DNA from: Acidimicrobiales bacterium | GTDB lineage: Bacteria; Actinomycetota; Acidimicrobiia; Acidimicrobiales; SZUA-35 | Assembly: GCA_013003535.1 (NCBI GenBank) | Contig: JABDIY010000041.1 | Coordinates: 1 to 50,708 of the forward strand | Reading direction: 5' to 3' | Length of the DNA: 50,708 bases | Part shown: piece by piece, positions 39,467-48,692 of the stretch | Numbering within the stretch: the stretch's first letter is position 1 | Layout of the letters: each line of letters starts with the position of its first letter | Program-made: the position numbers and the translations under genes | The notes under the pieces: generated by a model | Told to the model about the DNA's origin: nothing | The model's input: only the letters and a program-made list of their open reading frames with translations | Database searches by the model: none

Positions 39467-40378
39467 ATGGCGAAGCGGACAATCCGCCAAGATTCCGGAG
39501 GGGAAGTGCCCACTGCGTTTGCTGCTGCCGAGATCGTCCTCGACGATCTCCTAGATCTCGACACCTATCCCATTCATCAACTGACTCACCCCGTTCGAGC
39601 CGAGCTGGTGGCCGAAACCCGCTCGCAGATGCGGGCAGTGGGGTGCTGTCGCATCCCCGATTTCGTTCGGCCGGATACGGTTCGCCAAATGCAGGCCGAG
39701 GCCGCCGCATTACATGACCAGACCTACTGGTCGGTCCAGAATCACAACCCCTATTTCTCGCCCGACGACGACCGCTTCGAACCCGATCATCCGAGGCGTA
39801 CATTTCAGCACCGGGAGAGCGGTTTCATCAACGCGGATCTTCTGCCACCCGACTCACCGCTGCGTCGCATTTACGATTCCGATGTCGTTCTCCATTTCGT
39901 CTGGGAGTGCTTGGACACAACGAGGCCGGTCTACCGCTGGGCCGACCCGCTCGGGCGCAATCCTTATGGGGTGCAGGCGCCCGGCCACTCGCTGCCATGG
40001 CATTTCGACGGCAACGAATTCACTGTCAGCATGTTGGCTCAGAATGCCGACGAAGGTGGGATATTCGAGTACGTGCCAAATATCCGGCGCCCTGAACAGG
40101 AGAACTACGAACACGTCGCACACGTGCTGGCCGGCGGTCGCGACGGTGTTCGCCAGCTGAACCTCAGGCCCGGTGATCTTCAGCTCTTCGCCGGGCGGTA
40201 CTCGCTGCATCGGGTTACACCGGTACGGGGAAAAACTGTGCGATACAACGGTTTGCCCAGCTACGTGCATGATCCGTTCCGTATGAACCGGCCCTACCAC
40301 TCCGAGAACATCTACGGTCGGGCCACTCAGCTCCACATGGATCGGGCCCTGCTCGAAGTGGACGGGTTGGTTGACTGA
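39467..40378 (+). CDS. Fe(II)/2-oxoglutarate oxygenase of the HalD/BesD-like family, hydroxylase type
   Basis: 303 residues from ATG 39467; GTG 39506 with GGAGGGG just upstream is an alternative. LPWHFDGNEFTVSMLAQ carries the His-x-Asp iron motif, LRPGDLQLFAGRYSLHRVTPV the distal His, and a downstream Arg in VRGKTVRYN is the likely 2OG ligand. In the true halogenases of this family the Asp is Gly; here it is Asp, so hydroxylation and not chlorination is expected. The substrate is probably an amino-acid-like acid. It is the first gene of a four-gene run whose next start overlaps its stop by one base (TGATG). Confidence 0.82.
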   Translation: MAKRTIRQDSGGEVPTAFAAAEIVLDDLLDLDTYPIHQLTHPVRAELVAETRSQMRAVGCCRIPDFVRPDTVRQMQAEAAALHDQTYWSVQNHNPYFSPDDDRFEPDHPRRTFQHRESGFINADLLPPDSPLRRIYDSDVVLHFVWECLDTTRPVYRWADPLGRNPYGVQAPGHSLPWHFDGNEFTVSMLAQNADEGGIFEYVPNIRRPEQENYEHVAHVLAGGRDGVRQLNLRPGDLQLFAGRYSLHRVTPVRGKTVRYNGLPSYVHDPFRMNRPYHSENIYGRATQLHMDRALLEVDGLVD

Positions 40379-41283
40379 TGCCGCTGGACCGGGTCGCATT
40401 CATTGGGCTCGGCAACATGGGCGCACCGATGGCCCGAAACCTCATCGCCGCTGGCTTCCAAACTTCGGTGAGCGATCTTGACGCCACCAAGATGAACGCC
40501 TTGGTGACTGCCGGGGGCACGGCGGCAAAGAGCGTCGCCATGGCCGCAAGTGCGGCTGATGTGGTATTCACATCGCTCCCGGGGCCCAGTCAGGTTCGTA
40601 CAGTGGCGGAAGAACTCCTGCCGGCAATGGAGCCTGGAGGAGTGTGGATCGATCTCAGCACCAACGATCTCGTCTGTGCCCGCGTGATCGGGCCGATGGC
40701 TGAAACCCACGGCGTTGAGTTGCTCGATGCACCGGTCAGCGGGGGCGTCGAGGGGGCCGTGGCCGGGACTCTGACAGTCATGGTTGGGGGAGACGAAAGC
40801 ACCTTCAGTCGTTGTCGCCCGCTCTTTGAAGCGATCGGCGAGCGAATCGAACTCCTCGGACCCCACGGTGCCGGTTACGTCGCCAAGATCGCCCAGGTAA
40901 TGCTGTGTTACCTCAATTCGGTTTGCCTCACCGAGGCATTGGTTCTCGGAGCCAAAGGGGGCGTAGCTCCGGCCAAGATGTTGGACATCATTCGCAACAG
41001 CACCGGCCGCAGTTACGTGGCCGACCAGTACGGGCCCGAGATCCTCAGCGGCCGCTATGACGACACGTTCGATCTTGGTCTGGCGGCGAAGGATCTGCGC
41101 CTCACGATGGAACTCGCTCATGCGGTTGGAGCAAGGTTGGATTTCACCCAGGCTGTCTCCGATCTGTACGCCACTGCCGAGGCATCCTTCGGATTCAGCG
41201 CTCCGCACTTGATGGCGATGCAGGAAATAGAACGCCAGAATGAACTGGTACTAAGTGAGACCATCCCAACCAAAGGACGTTGA
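40378..41283 (+). CDS. Beta-hydroxyacid dehydrogenase (3-hydroxyisobutyrate dehydrogenase-like)
   Basis: 301 residues. The N-terminal Rossmann motif is FIGLGNMGAPMARNL, the substrate loop is DAPVSGGVEGAVAGTLT, and the catalytic Lys is in GAGYVAKIAQV. These NAD(P)-dependent enzymes oxidise 3-hydroxy acids to semialdehydes or reduce the reverse. ATG 40378 shares a base with the preceding stop, so it is translationally coupled to the oxygenase. The expected role is the oxidation step after hydroxylation. Confidence 0.9.
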   Translation: MPLDRVAFIGLGNMGAPMARNLIAAGFQTSVSDLDATKMNALVTAGGTAAKSVAMAASAADVVFTSLPGPSQVRTVAEELLPAMEPGGVWIDLSTNDLVCARVIGPMAETHGVELLDAPVSGGVEGAVAGTLTVMVGGDESTFSRCRPLFEAIGERIELLGPHGAGYVAKIAQVMLCYLNSVCLTEALVLGAKGGVAPAKMLDIIRNSTGRSYVADQYGPEILSGRYDDTFDLGLAAKDLRLTMELAHAVGARLDFTQAVSDLYATAEASFGFSAPHLMAMQEIERQNELVLSETIPTKGR

Positions 41284-41287
41284 ACAA

Positions 41288-42070
41288 ATGACTGCAACGG
41301 AGAACCGAGAGGTTGTTGCCGAGGACTTCACTACCGCCAATGCCACCAGCTTTGCCGGTAACGAATGGGCGGCTCGCGTAGATCTCGCCGCGATGTACCG
41401 CCTGGCCGCCCACTTCGGCTACGACGACCTGGTCTGGAACCACATCACGATGCGGGTTCCCGGTACGGACCACGCCTTCTTTCTCAACAAATTCGGGCTG
41501 CTCTACAACGAGGTGACTGCGTCGAACCTGATCAAGGTGGATGCGGACGGCACCGTTCTGGAAGGTCCGGCGGACGTGAACACCGCCGGATTCGTGATCC
41601 ACTCCGCGATCCACAACGACTTCCCAAAATGGAAAGTGGTGTTTCACGCTCATGTCCCCGATGCGCTAGCGGTAACGGCGCTCAAGAATGGCTTCGAGCA
41701 TTTAGTCCAAGACACGTCGATGCTCTACGGGGAGATTGGCTATCACGATTGGGAGGGGCTTTCGCTCACGTTGGAAGAGCGAGGCCGCTTGGCCGCCAAC
41801 ATGGCGGGCAATCGTGCGCTCATCATGCGAAATCACGGCTTTCTCACCGTCGGGGAGACCGCGGGGGAAGCCTTCATGGTGATGCACTACCTGATACGAG
41901 GTTGCAGAACACTGCTCAAGGCCCATGGCAGCGGCCTGGCCGTGGACCCCGGACCCAAGGCGATCTGGGAGCTCTCCAAGCGACAGTACGACCATTTCCC
42001 ATTGGGCAAATACGAGTGGCCAGCGCTGATGCGGATGCTGGATCAAACTGACCCGTCATACCGGCAGTAG
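41288..42070 (+). CDS. Class II aldolase/adducin-family protein
   Basis: 260 residues from ATG 41288, with AAAGGA about 11 nt upstream. LVWNHITMRV begins the fold, VVFHAHVPDALAV gives the zinc His-x-His, and IMRNHGFLTVG the third His. The family includes fuculose-phosphate aldolase, but many members, like this one, lack a sugar-phosphate context and are of unknown specificity (retro-aldol or decarboxylation). It fits the retro-aldol step of the operon. The gap to the dehydrogenase stop is four nt. Confidence 0.85.
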   Translation: MTATENREVVAEDFTTANATSFAGNEWAARVDLAAMYRLAAHFGYDDLVWNHITMRVPGTDHAFFLNKFGLLYNEVTASNLIKVDADGTVLEGPADVNTAGFVIHSAIHNDFPKWKVVFHAHVPDALAVTALKNGFEHLVQDTSMLYGEIGYHDWEGLSLTLEERGRLAANMAGNRALIMRNHGFLTVGETAGEAFMVMHYLIRGCRTLLKAHGSGLAVDPGPKAIWELSKRQYDHFPLGKYEWPALMRMLDQTDPSYRQ

Positions 42071-42078
42071 GCCTCGGC

Positions 42079-43167
42079 GTGCCCGTCGTCCGATTCCAAA
42101 CCTCGTTGGTTGTACTCCCGCTGGCCAAACCGATCGGTACGGCAATTCATTCGATCCGTTCTGTGGGATGTGTGCTCTTGGAGATCGAAACCGACCAGGG
42201 TGTTGTTGGGCAGTCGTATATCTTCACCATCAACGCCGATCGGCTCGGAGCATTCGACGAGATGGTGCGAGGGCTGTCGCATTTTGTGATTGGCCGTGAC
42301 CCGTGCGATACCGGAGCGATCTGGTCCGACATTTGGAACGAGATCAATGCCACGGGCCACAAGGGCGTGACCGTGGCGGCGATGGCGGCGATCGACGTGG
42401 CTTGCTGGGATGCCGTTGGCCGGTCAATCGGCCTCCCTCTCCACAAACTCTTCGGTGCCTGTCGAGACCGAATCGACACCTACGCCAGCTCAGGATTGTG
42501 GTTGTCCTACTCGGTCGACGAGCTGCAGGCTGAGGCCAGTTCCTTCATCAGCCAGGGTTTTACCGCCATGAAGCTCCGGTTGGGGATGGAGCGCATCCAG
42601 GATGACATCGAGCGGGTCGCCAAGGTTCGAGAGGCCGTCGGTCCCGATGTGCGGTTATTGGTAGATGCCAACCAGAAGTTCAGTCCCAAGCATGCCATCG
42701 CGTTGGGCCGCCGGATGGAGCCATTCGACATCACATGGTTCGAGGAGCCGGTCATCACCCACAACCGCCGCGGGAGTGCTGAGGTTCGGGCTGCGCTAGA
42801 TATGCCGATCGCCACCGGTGAGACCGAGTACACCCGATACGGGATCAAGGATCTCATAGATGCTCGAGCGGGGGACATTCTCATGCCTGATTTGCAGCGC
42901 ATCGGGGGTTACACCGAGTTCGCCAAAGCGGCGGCTCTCTCGGCCGCCCACGACCTGCCTGTGTCTACTCACTTTTTCACCGAGCAAAGCCTCGCCATAG
43001 CGGCGGCAACGGCCAACTGCATTTCCGTGGAGCATACGGACTGGTTCTCGCCGCTCTTCAACGAAGAGCCCGAAATCGTGGCCGGGCAAATCCTCGTTCC
43101 TGATCGCCCCGGCACGGGTTTCACTCTCGCCGCGGATTTACTCAAACGGTTCCCGCTCCGAAGCTAG
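42079..43167 (+). CDS. Enolase-superfamily (mandelate racemase/muconate lactonizing) enzyme
   Basis: 362 residues from GTG 42079. MR-type residues are visible: Lys in AMKLRLG, Asp in VDANQKF, Glu in FEEPV and TGETEY, Asp in PDLQRIGG paired with His in STHFFTEQ. The enzyme abstracts a proton next to a carboxylate and either racemises or dehydrates a sugar or hydroxy acid. A Lys-x-Arg in place of Lys-x-Lys is noted. It lies eight nt after the aldolase and completes the operon. Confidence 0.88.
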   Translation: MPVVRFQTSLVVLPLAKPIGTAIHSIRSVGCVLLEIETDQGVVGQSYIFTINADRLGAFDEMVRGLSHFVIGRDPCDTGAIWSDIWNEINATGHKGVTVAAMAAIDVACWDAVGRSIGLPLHKLFGACRDRIDTYASSGLWLSYSVDELQAEASSFISQGFTAMKLRLGMERIQDDIERVAKVREAVGPDVRLLVDANQKFSPKHAIALGRRMEPFDITWFEEPVITHNRRGSAEVRAALDMPIATGETEYTRYGIKDLIDARAGDILMPDLQRIGGYTEFAKAAALSAAHDLPVSTHFFTEQSLAIAAATANCISVEHTDWFSPLFNEEPEIVAGQILVPDRPGTGFTLAADLLKRFPLRS

Positions 43168-43321
43168 GCACAGTATTCGTGGCTGAAGGCCTCGTCAGCG
43201 TCGGGCCAAAACACCGCGCTGGGCGCGGAAAGCTCGGTGCCGAGCCCCGTAGTGTTGCCGTTTGGTTACCGTCGCTGGTGCTGCGAGCAACGGCGACTTA
43301 GACTCGGCTAGCGGCTAAAGA

Positions 43322-43327
43322 TATTTT
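43322..43327 (+). promoter_or_regulatory. Candidate -10 box of the SARP gene
   Basis: TATTTT lies about 50 nt before ATG 43379, in the 211-base gap after the enolase-superfamily gene; the rest of the gap shows nothing recognisable. Confidence 0.3.
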
Positions 43328-43378
43328 GGCTGTATCAGGGGCGATAGGCACTCTTTTCGACATTGCAGGAGGATCGAA

Positions 43379-44143
43379 ATGGACGCTGTTCCTACTTCAT
43401 GCACGGCCGTCTCATTTCGAGCATTTGGCCCCGTTGCCCCGATGGTGGACGGGGTAGAGATCCGACTTGGCGGCCACCGAGAGCGGGCGCTGTTGTCCGC
43501 GTTATTGATGAAACCGGGGGTCCATCAATCCACCAAACGTCTCGCTGAGTTGCTGTGGGGAGATGGGCAGCCCCGCGATCCCGGGCATGCCATCAGAACG
43601 TTGGTCATGCGGTTACGCCGGCACATTGGCATTCTTTCCGTCGAGACCACTCCGGGTGGCTACCGGATACAGGCCAATGACGACCAGGTGGACCTCCACC
43701 GGTTCGTGGGCTTGGTCAGCAGCGCTCAGGAGTTGTTGCAGCAACACGAATACCGGAAGGCCGACGAAATCTTCACCGCCGCGCTCCAGTTGACAATGGG
43801 TGGGGACCCATGGGTTGATCTCGGCGCAAGCCGGACTGGGAAAGCCGCGGCCGCACAGATCAACGAGTTGCGTCTCAGAACCGAAGAAGACCGGGCCTGG
43901 GCTCGAGTGAGCATGGGTTCACCTGGCATCGGTGAACTCACCAAGCTTGCCACCGAACAGCCGTTGCGGGAACGGCGTTGGTGCCTCCTGATAACTGCGT
44001 TGTACAAGTCCGGTCGGCAAAGCGAGGCACTCCGCGCCTATGCCGACGTGCGTCGGACACTGCGAGACGAGATCGGTCTCGACCCTGGACCCGAGCTCGT
44101 GGAGCTCGAGCGCCAGGTTCTGTGCCACGAACTACTTCAGTAA
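43379..44143 (+). CDS. SARP-type regulator (winged helix + BTAD)
   Basis: 254 residues from ATG 43379 with GGAGG upstream. Residues about 12-100 are an OmpR-type winged helix (FRAFGPVAPMVDGVEIRLGG; RTLVMRLRRHIG; TPGGYRIQ). Residues about 108-250 are the bacterial transcriptional activation domain, ending LRAYADVRRTLRDEIGLDPG. SARP proteins activate biosynthetic or export genes in actinomycetes. No NB-ARC domain follows, so it is the short form. Possible targets are the 44325 gene and the RND operon downstream. Confidence 0.88.
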   Translation: MDAVPTSCTAVSFRAFGPVAPMVDGVEIRLGGHRERALLSALLMKPGVHQSTKRLAELLWGDGQPRDPGHAIRTLVMRLRRHIGILSVETTPGGYRIQANDDQVDLHRFVGLVSSAQELLQQHEYRKADEIFTAALQLTMGGDPWVDLGASRTGKAAAAQINELRLRTEEDRAWARVSMGSPGIGELTKLATEQPLRERRWCLLITALYKSGRQSEALRAYADVRRTLRDEIGLDPGPELVELERQVLCHELLQ

Positions 44144-44324
44144 CCGAAGGCTGAACCGAGCCCGTTTGTGGACGGGCGCGCCCGACGTTGCGTCGCGTCC
44201 ATGTCGCGTCAGCGGCGCGTCGCCGTCATGGGCCCATCCCACCCTGGTCACAGGCCCACGTGAAGGCTTGAAATCGGGTTCGACATCGGTGCAGTGTGGG
44301 ACTCACTTCCAGGCAGGGGTTTAC

Positions 44325-44945
44325 GTGTACGTCCACACCGCTCGTTGCGCAATCGACAATGGCAGGCCGGATCGTTCCTTTACGGACGGACTCGAATTGG
44401 CGGAACGCATCGAAGTCAGCGTGGCCATTCCAATCACGCTGTGGTCCGCCCCTTTCGCCTCCACCGGGACCGAACTCGTTTGGTCGGCTCGCATTCAGAA
44501 CTTGGTCCAGATGGATCTCCTCCAGGCAGCCCTGTATTCGGACTATCGAGAAAACGATCGGTTCCGGCCTGCGGTGCAGTTCCCCGCTCCTCGAGTCGAG
44601 GCTCTCCTAGAAATCATCTCCGGAGTTCCGGTGGGACCGCCCGCCCCGTTCGTCACCGCTCGGATTGCCTATGCCGCCGGCGATGACGCCAGCGACGCCA
44701 TTGCGTGGGGAACAAACCTGGCCGAGGAGCAACGACGGACGCTGAAATCGCCTGTCATGTTCGGCATCAACGTGTTCGGCGATGACGGTCGGTTGGCCTG
44801 GGTTGTATCCCATCCCGACGCCCACACCGTTGAAACCGCCGGCCGAATGCTCAAAGCGGATCCGACCATCAAAGCCCTCATGGACGAGGGACGCCACCTT
44901 CTTCAACCCCGTCGCCGCCAGCACTACCTGCGGCGCCTGAACTGA
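44325..44945 (+). CDS. Hypothetical protein, possibly a duplicated dimeric alpha/beta-barrel
   Basis: 206 residues from GTG 44325 with AGGCAGGGG upstream; an upstream in-frame start overlaps the SARP gene and is unlikely. Two weakly similar halves are visible: IPITLWSAPFASTGTELVWS and VTARIAYAAGDDASDAIAWG, each followed by strands with aromatic residues. The C-terminus is very basic (RRRQHYLRRLN). I do not recognise the family; a DABB-like fold is a guess. It lies between the SARP gene and the RND operon on the same strand. Confidence 0.55.
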   Translation: MYVHTARCAIDNGRPDRSFTDGLELAERIEVSVAIPITLWSAPFASTGTELVWSARIQNLVQMDLLQAALYSDYRENDRFRPAVQFPAPRVEALLEIISGVPVGPPAPFVTARIAYAAGDDASDAIAWGTNLAEEQRRTLKSPVMFGINVFGDDGRLAWVVSHPDAHTVETAGRMLKADPTIKALMDEGRHLLQPRRRQHYLRRLN

Positions 44946-44957
44946 ACGGAAAGACCA

Positions 44958-45023
44958 ATGCTCGAAAGACTGATCAATACCTCGAGTCCGAAGATGAACT
45001 CAAGAAAGGGAGTAGCGGCATGA
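44958..45023 (+). CDS. 21-residue leader ORF before the RND operon
   Basis: ATG 44958 reads MLERLINTSSPKMNSRKGVA-A and its TGA (45021-45023) overlaps the permease ATG at 45020. GGAAAGA lies about 5 nt upstream. The overlap suggests translational coupling or a leader peptide; the ORF could also be chance. Confidence 0.35.
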   Translation: MLERLINTSSPKMNSRKGVAA

Positions 45024-48000
45024 TCCGCTGGTTTGTCGATGTTAGTCTACGCGCTCGCGTCGCCCTGGTCGTGCTGGCTGGGGTAACGGTTCTGGTGGGC
45101 GCCATACAATTGCGCTCGTCGACCGTCGACGTGTTCCCGGAGTTCGATCCGCCGCTTGTCGAGGTGCAGACCGAAGCCCTCGGTCTCTCCGCCGCCGAAG
45201 TGGAATCACTGATCACGGTTCCGCTCGAGGCCGACCTCCTCAACGGGGTGGCCTGGCTCGATCATATCCGCTCGGAGTCGGTGGACGGCTTGTCCTCGAT
45301 CCTCATGGTATTCGAGCCGGGCACCGATCCGATCCGGGCCCGGCAGATGGTCCAGGAGCGGCTGACCCAGGCCCACGCCCTACCCAACGTGTCGAAGCCC
45401 CCGATCATGCTGCAACCGCTCTCGTCGAACAGCCGGGTGATGATGGTCGGCCTGACCTCCGACGACATGTCGCTGGTCGAGCTGGGCGTCCTGGCCCGGT
45501 GGAACATCAAGCCCCGGCTCCTCGGCGTGCCCGGGGTGGCCAACGTCGCGGTTTGGGGTCACCGTGACCGCCAGCTACAGGTGCTGGTCGACCCCACTGA
45601 CCTCGGCGCCGCCGGCGTCTCGCTCGACGAAGTGGTCGAGACGGTCGGCGAGGCCCTGTGGGTCTCGCCGCTGAGCTTCCTCGAGTCGTCCAAGCCCGGC
45701 ACGGGCGGTTTCATCGACACGCCCAACCAACGGCTCGGGATCCGCCACCTCCTGCCGATCGCCACGCCCGAGGACCTCGGCAAGGTTCCGGTCGTCAACC
45801 ATCCCGACCTTGTGGTCGCCGACATCACGACCGTGATCGAGAACCACCAGCAGCTGATCGGCGACGCCGCCGTCAATGGTGAAACCGGGATGATCCTGGT
45901 CATCGAGCGGTTCCCCGACGCCGATCCGGTGGCGATCGCGGACGACGTTCAGACAACCTTGAGCACGATGAGGGCCGGCCTCCCAGGCGTCGACTTCGAG
46001 ACCGAGGTGTTCCGGTCCGCAGCGTACATCGAGTCGATGGCCAGCAACCTGACCATCGTCCTGGGTATCGGACTTGTCCTGGCGGTTGTTCTACTGGCGT
46101 TGTTCCTGTCGAGCTGGCGGAGCGCGGTGATCGCCTTCGCCGTGATCCTGACCAGCCTGGCGGTCACCATTCTGATCTTCAATTGGCAGGGCCTGTCGCT
46201 CAACATCATGACCATTAGCGGGCTGCTCATAGCCCTGGGGGTGATCGTCGACGACGTCGTCGTCGACACCGACAATGCGGCCCGCCGCCTGAGACAAGAG
46301 CGAGAGACGGGTCAGACCGGCCCCTCGAGGATGGCGATCTTTCTGTCTGCGGTCCGGACCCGCCGGACCCTCGTCTCGGCGACGATCATCCTGTTGTTGG
46401 CCGTAGTCCCGGTCTTGTTCTTCCAGGGGCTCACCGGCGACCTCTTCTCCCCACTGGTCACGTCGTACGCCATCGCCGTTCTGGCGTCCTTCGCCGTCGC
46501 CCTGCTCCTGACGCCTGGCCTGACCGTCCTCCTGCTTGGCGACGTCAGCGACGCTCCCAATCCGTCACCGCTGGCCACTCGGTTCGAGTCGATCCACGAC
46601 GGTCTCACCGGTCTCGTCGGTCGGATCGGCCGAACTGCGACGCTTGCCGTCGCTGGGAGCCTGGCGGTAGTGGGGCTGGCGGCCTTGTTACTGATGAACA
46701 CGGCGTGGACCCCGACCTTCCAACAGGACAGCGCCCGGGTCCGGTGGGAAGCCGCGCCCGGCACCTCCCCGGCGGCGATGATGTCGACGATCGGCGCCAT
46801 CACCGAGGACTTGAGGGCCATCGATGGAGTCGACGGCGTGAGTGCCCACATCGGCCGGGCCGAGACAGGCGACCTCATCGTCGACATCAACACCGCCGAC
46901 GTTTGGGTGCGGTTTGCCGACGGTGCCGACCGCAGCGCAACGGTCCAAGCGGTCGAGCAAGCAACGGCGGACCTCCCCGGGTCGGTCGAGGTGCTTCAGA
47001 CGTTCATTCCCGATCGACTCGACGAAGCCCTCAACGGGCCGGACGCCGATGTCACCGTTCGGGTCTACGGGAATGACTTCGACCAGATCGACGCCAAGGC
47101 CAACGAGATAGCCGCGCTGGTCGACGTGGTGGATGGGGTTGCCAGCGCTACCGCCCCCGAGCGTGTGCTCGAGCCCCAGATCGATGTCACGGTCGACCTG
47201 GCTGCGGCCGAAGGCTTCGGCATCCTCCCCGGCGATGTCCGCCGCCAGGCGACCACGTTGATCTCCGGTCTCCAGGTCGGCAGCCTCTTTGAGGAGCAGA
47301 AGGTCTTCGACGTGGTGGTGTGGGCGGAGCCCGAGCTACGGGACGAGACCTCCGACTTCGATTCCATGCCAATCGAGCTGCCGGACGGGTCGCTGGTGCC
47401 GCTCAGTGAACTGGCCAGCGTCGAAACGGTGGACGGATCGGCATCGATCCAGCGCGATGCCGTCTCCCGCTTCACTGACGTCAACGTGACCGTCGAAGGC
47501 CGCAGCGCCGACGCCGTCGCCGACGACATCCGGACTGCCCTGATGGAGGTCAGCTTCGACCTCGAATCACGGGCCGAGATCGTCGGCGGCCCAGCCGATG
47601 GGCAGGGGGGCCAGTGGCGCATCCCGATCGTGATCCTCGCCGTGCTGATCGGCACCTACCTCCTGATCCAGTCGGTGTTCGGTGGCTGGCGGCTCGCCCT
47701 CGGGTTGATTGCCTCGGCCCTGGTCGGCATGTTCGGCGCTGTCGTCGGGGCCGTCCTTACCGGCGGCGAACTGACCCTGCCTGTGATGTTCGGCCTCCTC
47801 GCGGTCTTCGGCATCGCCATCCGGCATGCCGTGCTGGCGGTCGACCAGGTCCGTCGTCTGGAGCTCGACTCCCCTGAGCCCGGGCCGGAGCTGGTCGACC
47901 AAGCCTTCCGGGAGCGGGCCCCGGCCGTCCTGGCCACTACTCTCATGGTGGCCATCTTCCTCCTGCCGGCCCTGCTGTTCGGCAGCGCCCCCGGGCTCGA

Positions 48001-48238
48001 GATCCTTCGGCCGATGGCGGTGGTGATTCTCTGCGGGCTGGTGACCACGCTCCTGTCGACGACGCTTGTCGTCCCCATGCTGTATAACCTCTTCCGGCCC
48101 AGCATCGACCCTGAGGACCCAATCGACCGTGAGCCGATCATCGCACTCGATCCGGCCGAGTCCGACGCCAGGCACAACGGCCAGAAAGGGCAAACATCGG
48201 ATCCGCTCATCACCCAGGGGGTCAGCGATGCGGTATAA
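45020..48238 (+). CDS. RND efflux permease 1 (CusA/CzcA-like)
   Basis: 1072 residues from ATG 45020, with AAGGGAG upstream. It has the RND layout: a TM helix at about 12-32, a large external loop with DVFPEFDPPLVEVQT and GLSAAEVESLIT, a block of helices at 340-530 with the proton-relay pair in LGVIVDDVVVDTDNAARRL, a second loop, and a second helix block near the C-terminus. CusA/CzcA pumps expel metals or drugs, driven by protons. No metal-specific Met pattern is clear. It is the first gene of a three-gene operon that overlaps the lipoprotein gene by 11 bases. Confidence 0.9.
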   Translation: MIRWFVDVSLRARVALVVLAGVTVLVGAIQLRSSTVDVFPEFDPPLVEVQTEALGLSAAEVESLITVPLEADLLNGVAWLDHIRSESVDGLSSILMVFEPGTDPIRARQMVQERLTQAHALPNVSKPPIMLQPLSSNSRVMMVGLTSDDMSLVELGVLARWNIKPRLLGVPGVANVAVWGHRDRQLQVLVDPTDLGAAGVSLDEVVETVGEALWVSPLSFLESSKPGTGGFIDTPNQRLGIRHLLPIATPEDLGKVPVVNHPDLVVADITTVIENHQQLIGDAAVNGETGMILVIERFPDADPVAIADDVQTTLSTMRAGLPGVDFETEVFRSAAYIESMASNLTIVLGIGLVLAVVLLALFLSSWRSAVIAFAVILTSLAVTILIFNWQGLSLNIMTISGLLIALGVIVDDVVVDTDNAARRLRQERETGQTGPSRMAIFLSAVRTRRTLVSATIILLLAVVPVLFFQGLTGDLFSPLVTSYAIAVLASFAVALLLTPGLTVLLLGDVSDAPNPSPLATRFESIHDGLTGLVGRIGRTATLAVAGSLAVVGLAALLLMNTAWTPTFQQDSARVRWEAAPGTSPAAMMSTIGAITEDLRAIDGVDGVSAHIGRAETGDLIVDINTADVWVRFADGADRSATVQAVEQATADLPGSVEVLQTFIPDRLDEALNGPDADVTVRVYGNDFDQIDAKANEIAALVDVVDGVASATAPERVLEPQIDVTVDLAAAEGFGILPGDVRRQATTLISGLQVGSLFEEQKVFDVVVWAEPELRDETSDFDSMPIELPDGSLVPLSELASVETVDGSASIQRDAVSRFTDVNVTVEGRSADAVADDIRTALMEVSFDLESRAEIVGGPADGQGGQWRIPIVILAVLIGTYLLIQSVFGGWRLALGLIASALVGMFGAVVGAVLTGGELTLPVMFGLLAVFGIAIRHAVLAVDQVRRLELDSPEPGPELVDQAFRERAPAVLATTLMVAIFLLPALLFGSAPGLEILRPMAVVILCGLVTTLLSTTLVVPMLYNLFRPSIDPEDPIDREPIIALDPAESDARHNGQKGQTSDPLITQGVSDAV

Positions 48239-48692
48239 ACGCCGCTACCGCCCGAGCCGGGCAGGCTGGCCCTTGGCCCTCCCGGTCATCGTCGCCGTGG
48301 CCCTCCCGCTGGCCGCCTGCAGCGACGAGCCGAATGCCATCAAGACCGTCCCCTACGAGCTGGTAGCCGACGAGGTCGACGACATCAACACGGTCGTGTT
48401 GACGCAGAGGGCGTCGGAGCGGCTCTTCATGGAGACCACCCCGGTGTTGGAGCAGACCGTCGACGGCCGCATCCGGCTGACCGTGCCCTATGCGGCCATC
48501 ATCTACGACACCATCGGTGACACCTGGGTCTATGCGCACCCCGAGCCTCTGAGCTACCGGCGGGCGTCGATCACCATCGACTACATCGATGGCGACCTCG
48601 TAGTCCTCAACGACGGACCCGAACCGGGCACCGAAGTAGCTATCACATCTGTCGCCGAGCTTTACGGCACTGACACCGGAGTAGGAAAGTGA
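48228..48692 (+). CDS. Mini RND adaptor lipoprotein (membrane-proximal domain only)
   Basis: 154 residues from ATG 48228 with CAGGGGG upstream. The signal peptide ends in a lipobox, LAACS, so Cys is lipidated. Residues about 65-154 (VPYAAIIYDTIGDTWVYAHP; VAITSVAELYGTDTGVG) match the C-terminal membrane-proximal domain of HlyD/CusB-type adaptors, but the barrel-sandwich and hairpin parts that reach an outer-membrane channel are missing. Such a short adaptor would make sense for a cell without a TolC-type outer membrane. It is encoded between two permeases. Confidence 0.8.
   Translation: MRYKRRYRPSRAGWPLALPVIVAVALPLAACSDEPNAIKTVPYELVADEVDDINTVVLTQRASERLFMETTPVLEQTVDGRIRLTVPYAAIIYDTIGDTWVYAHPEPLSYRRASITIDYIDGDLVVLNDGPEPGTEVAITSVAELYGTDTGVGK

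Noticed and set aside
39467-40378. Calling the first gene of the aldolase operon a halogenase
   Set aside because: The iron motif is His-x-Asp; halogenases of this family have Gly in place of Asp, so hydroxylation is expected.
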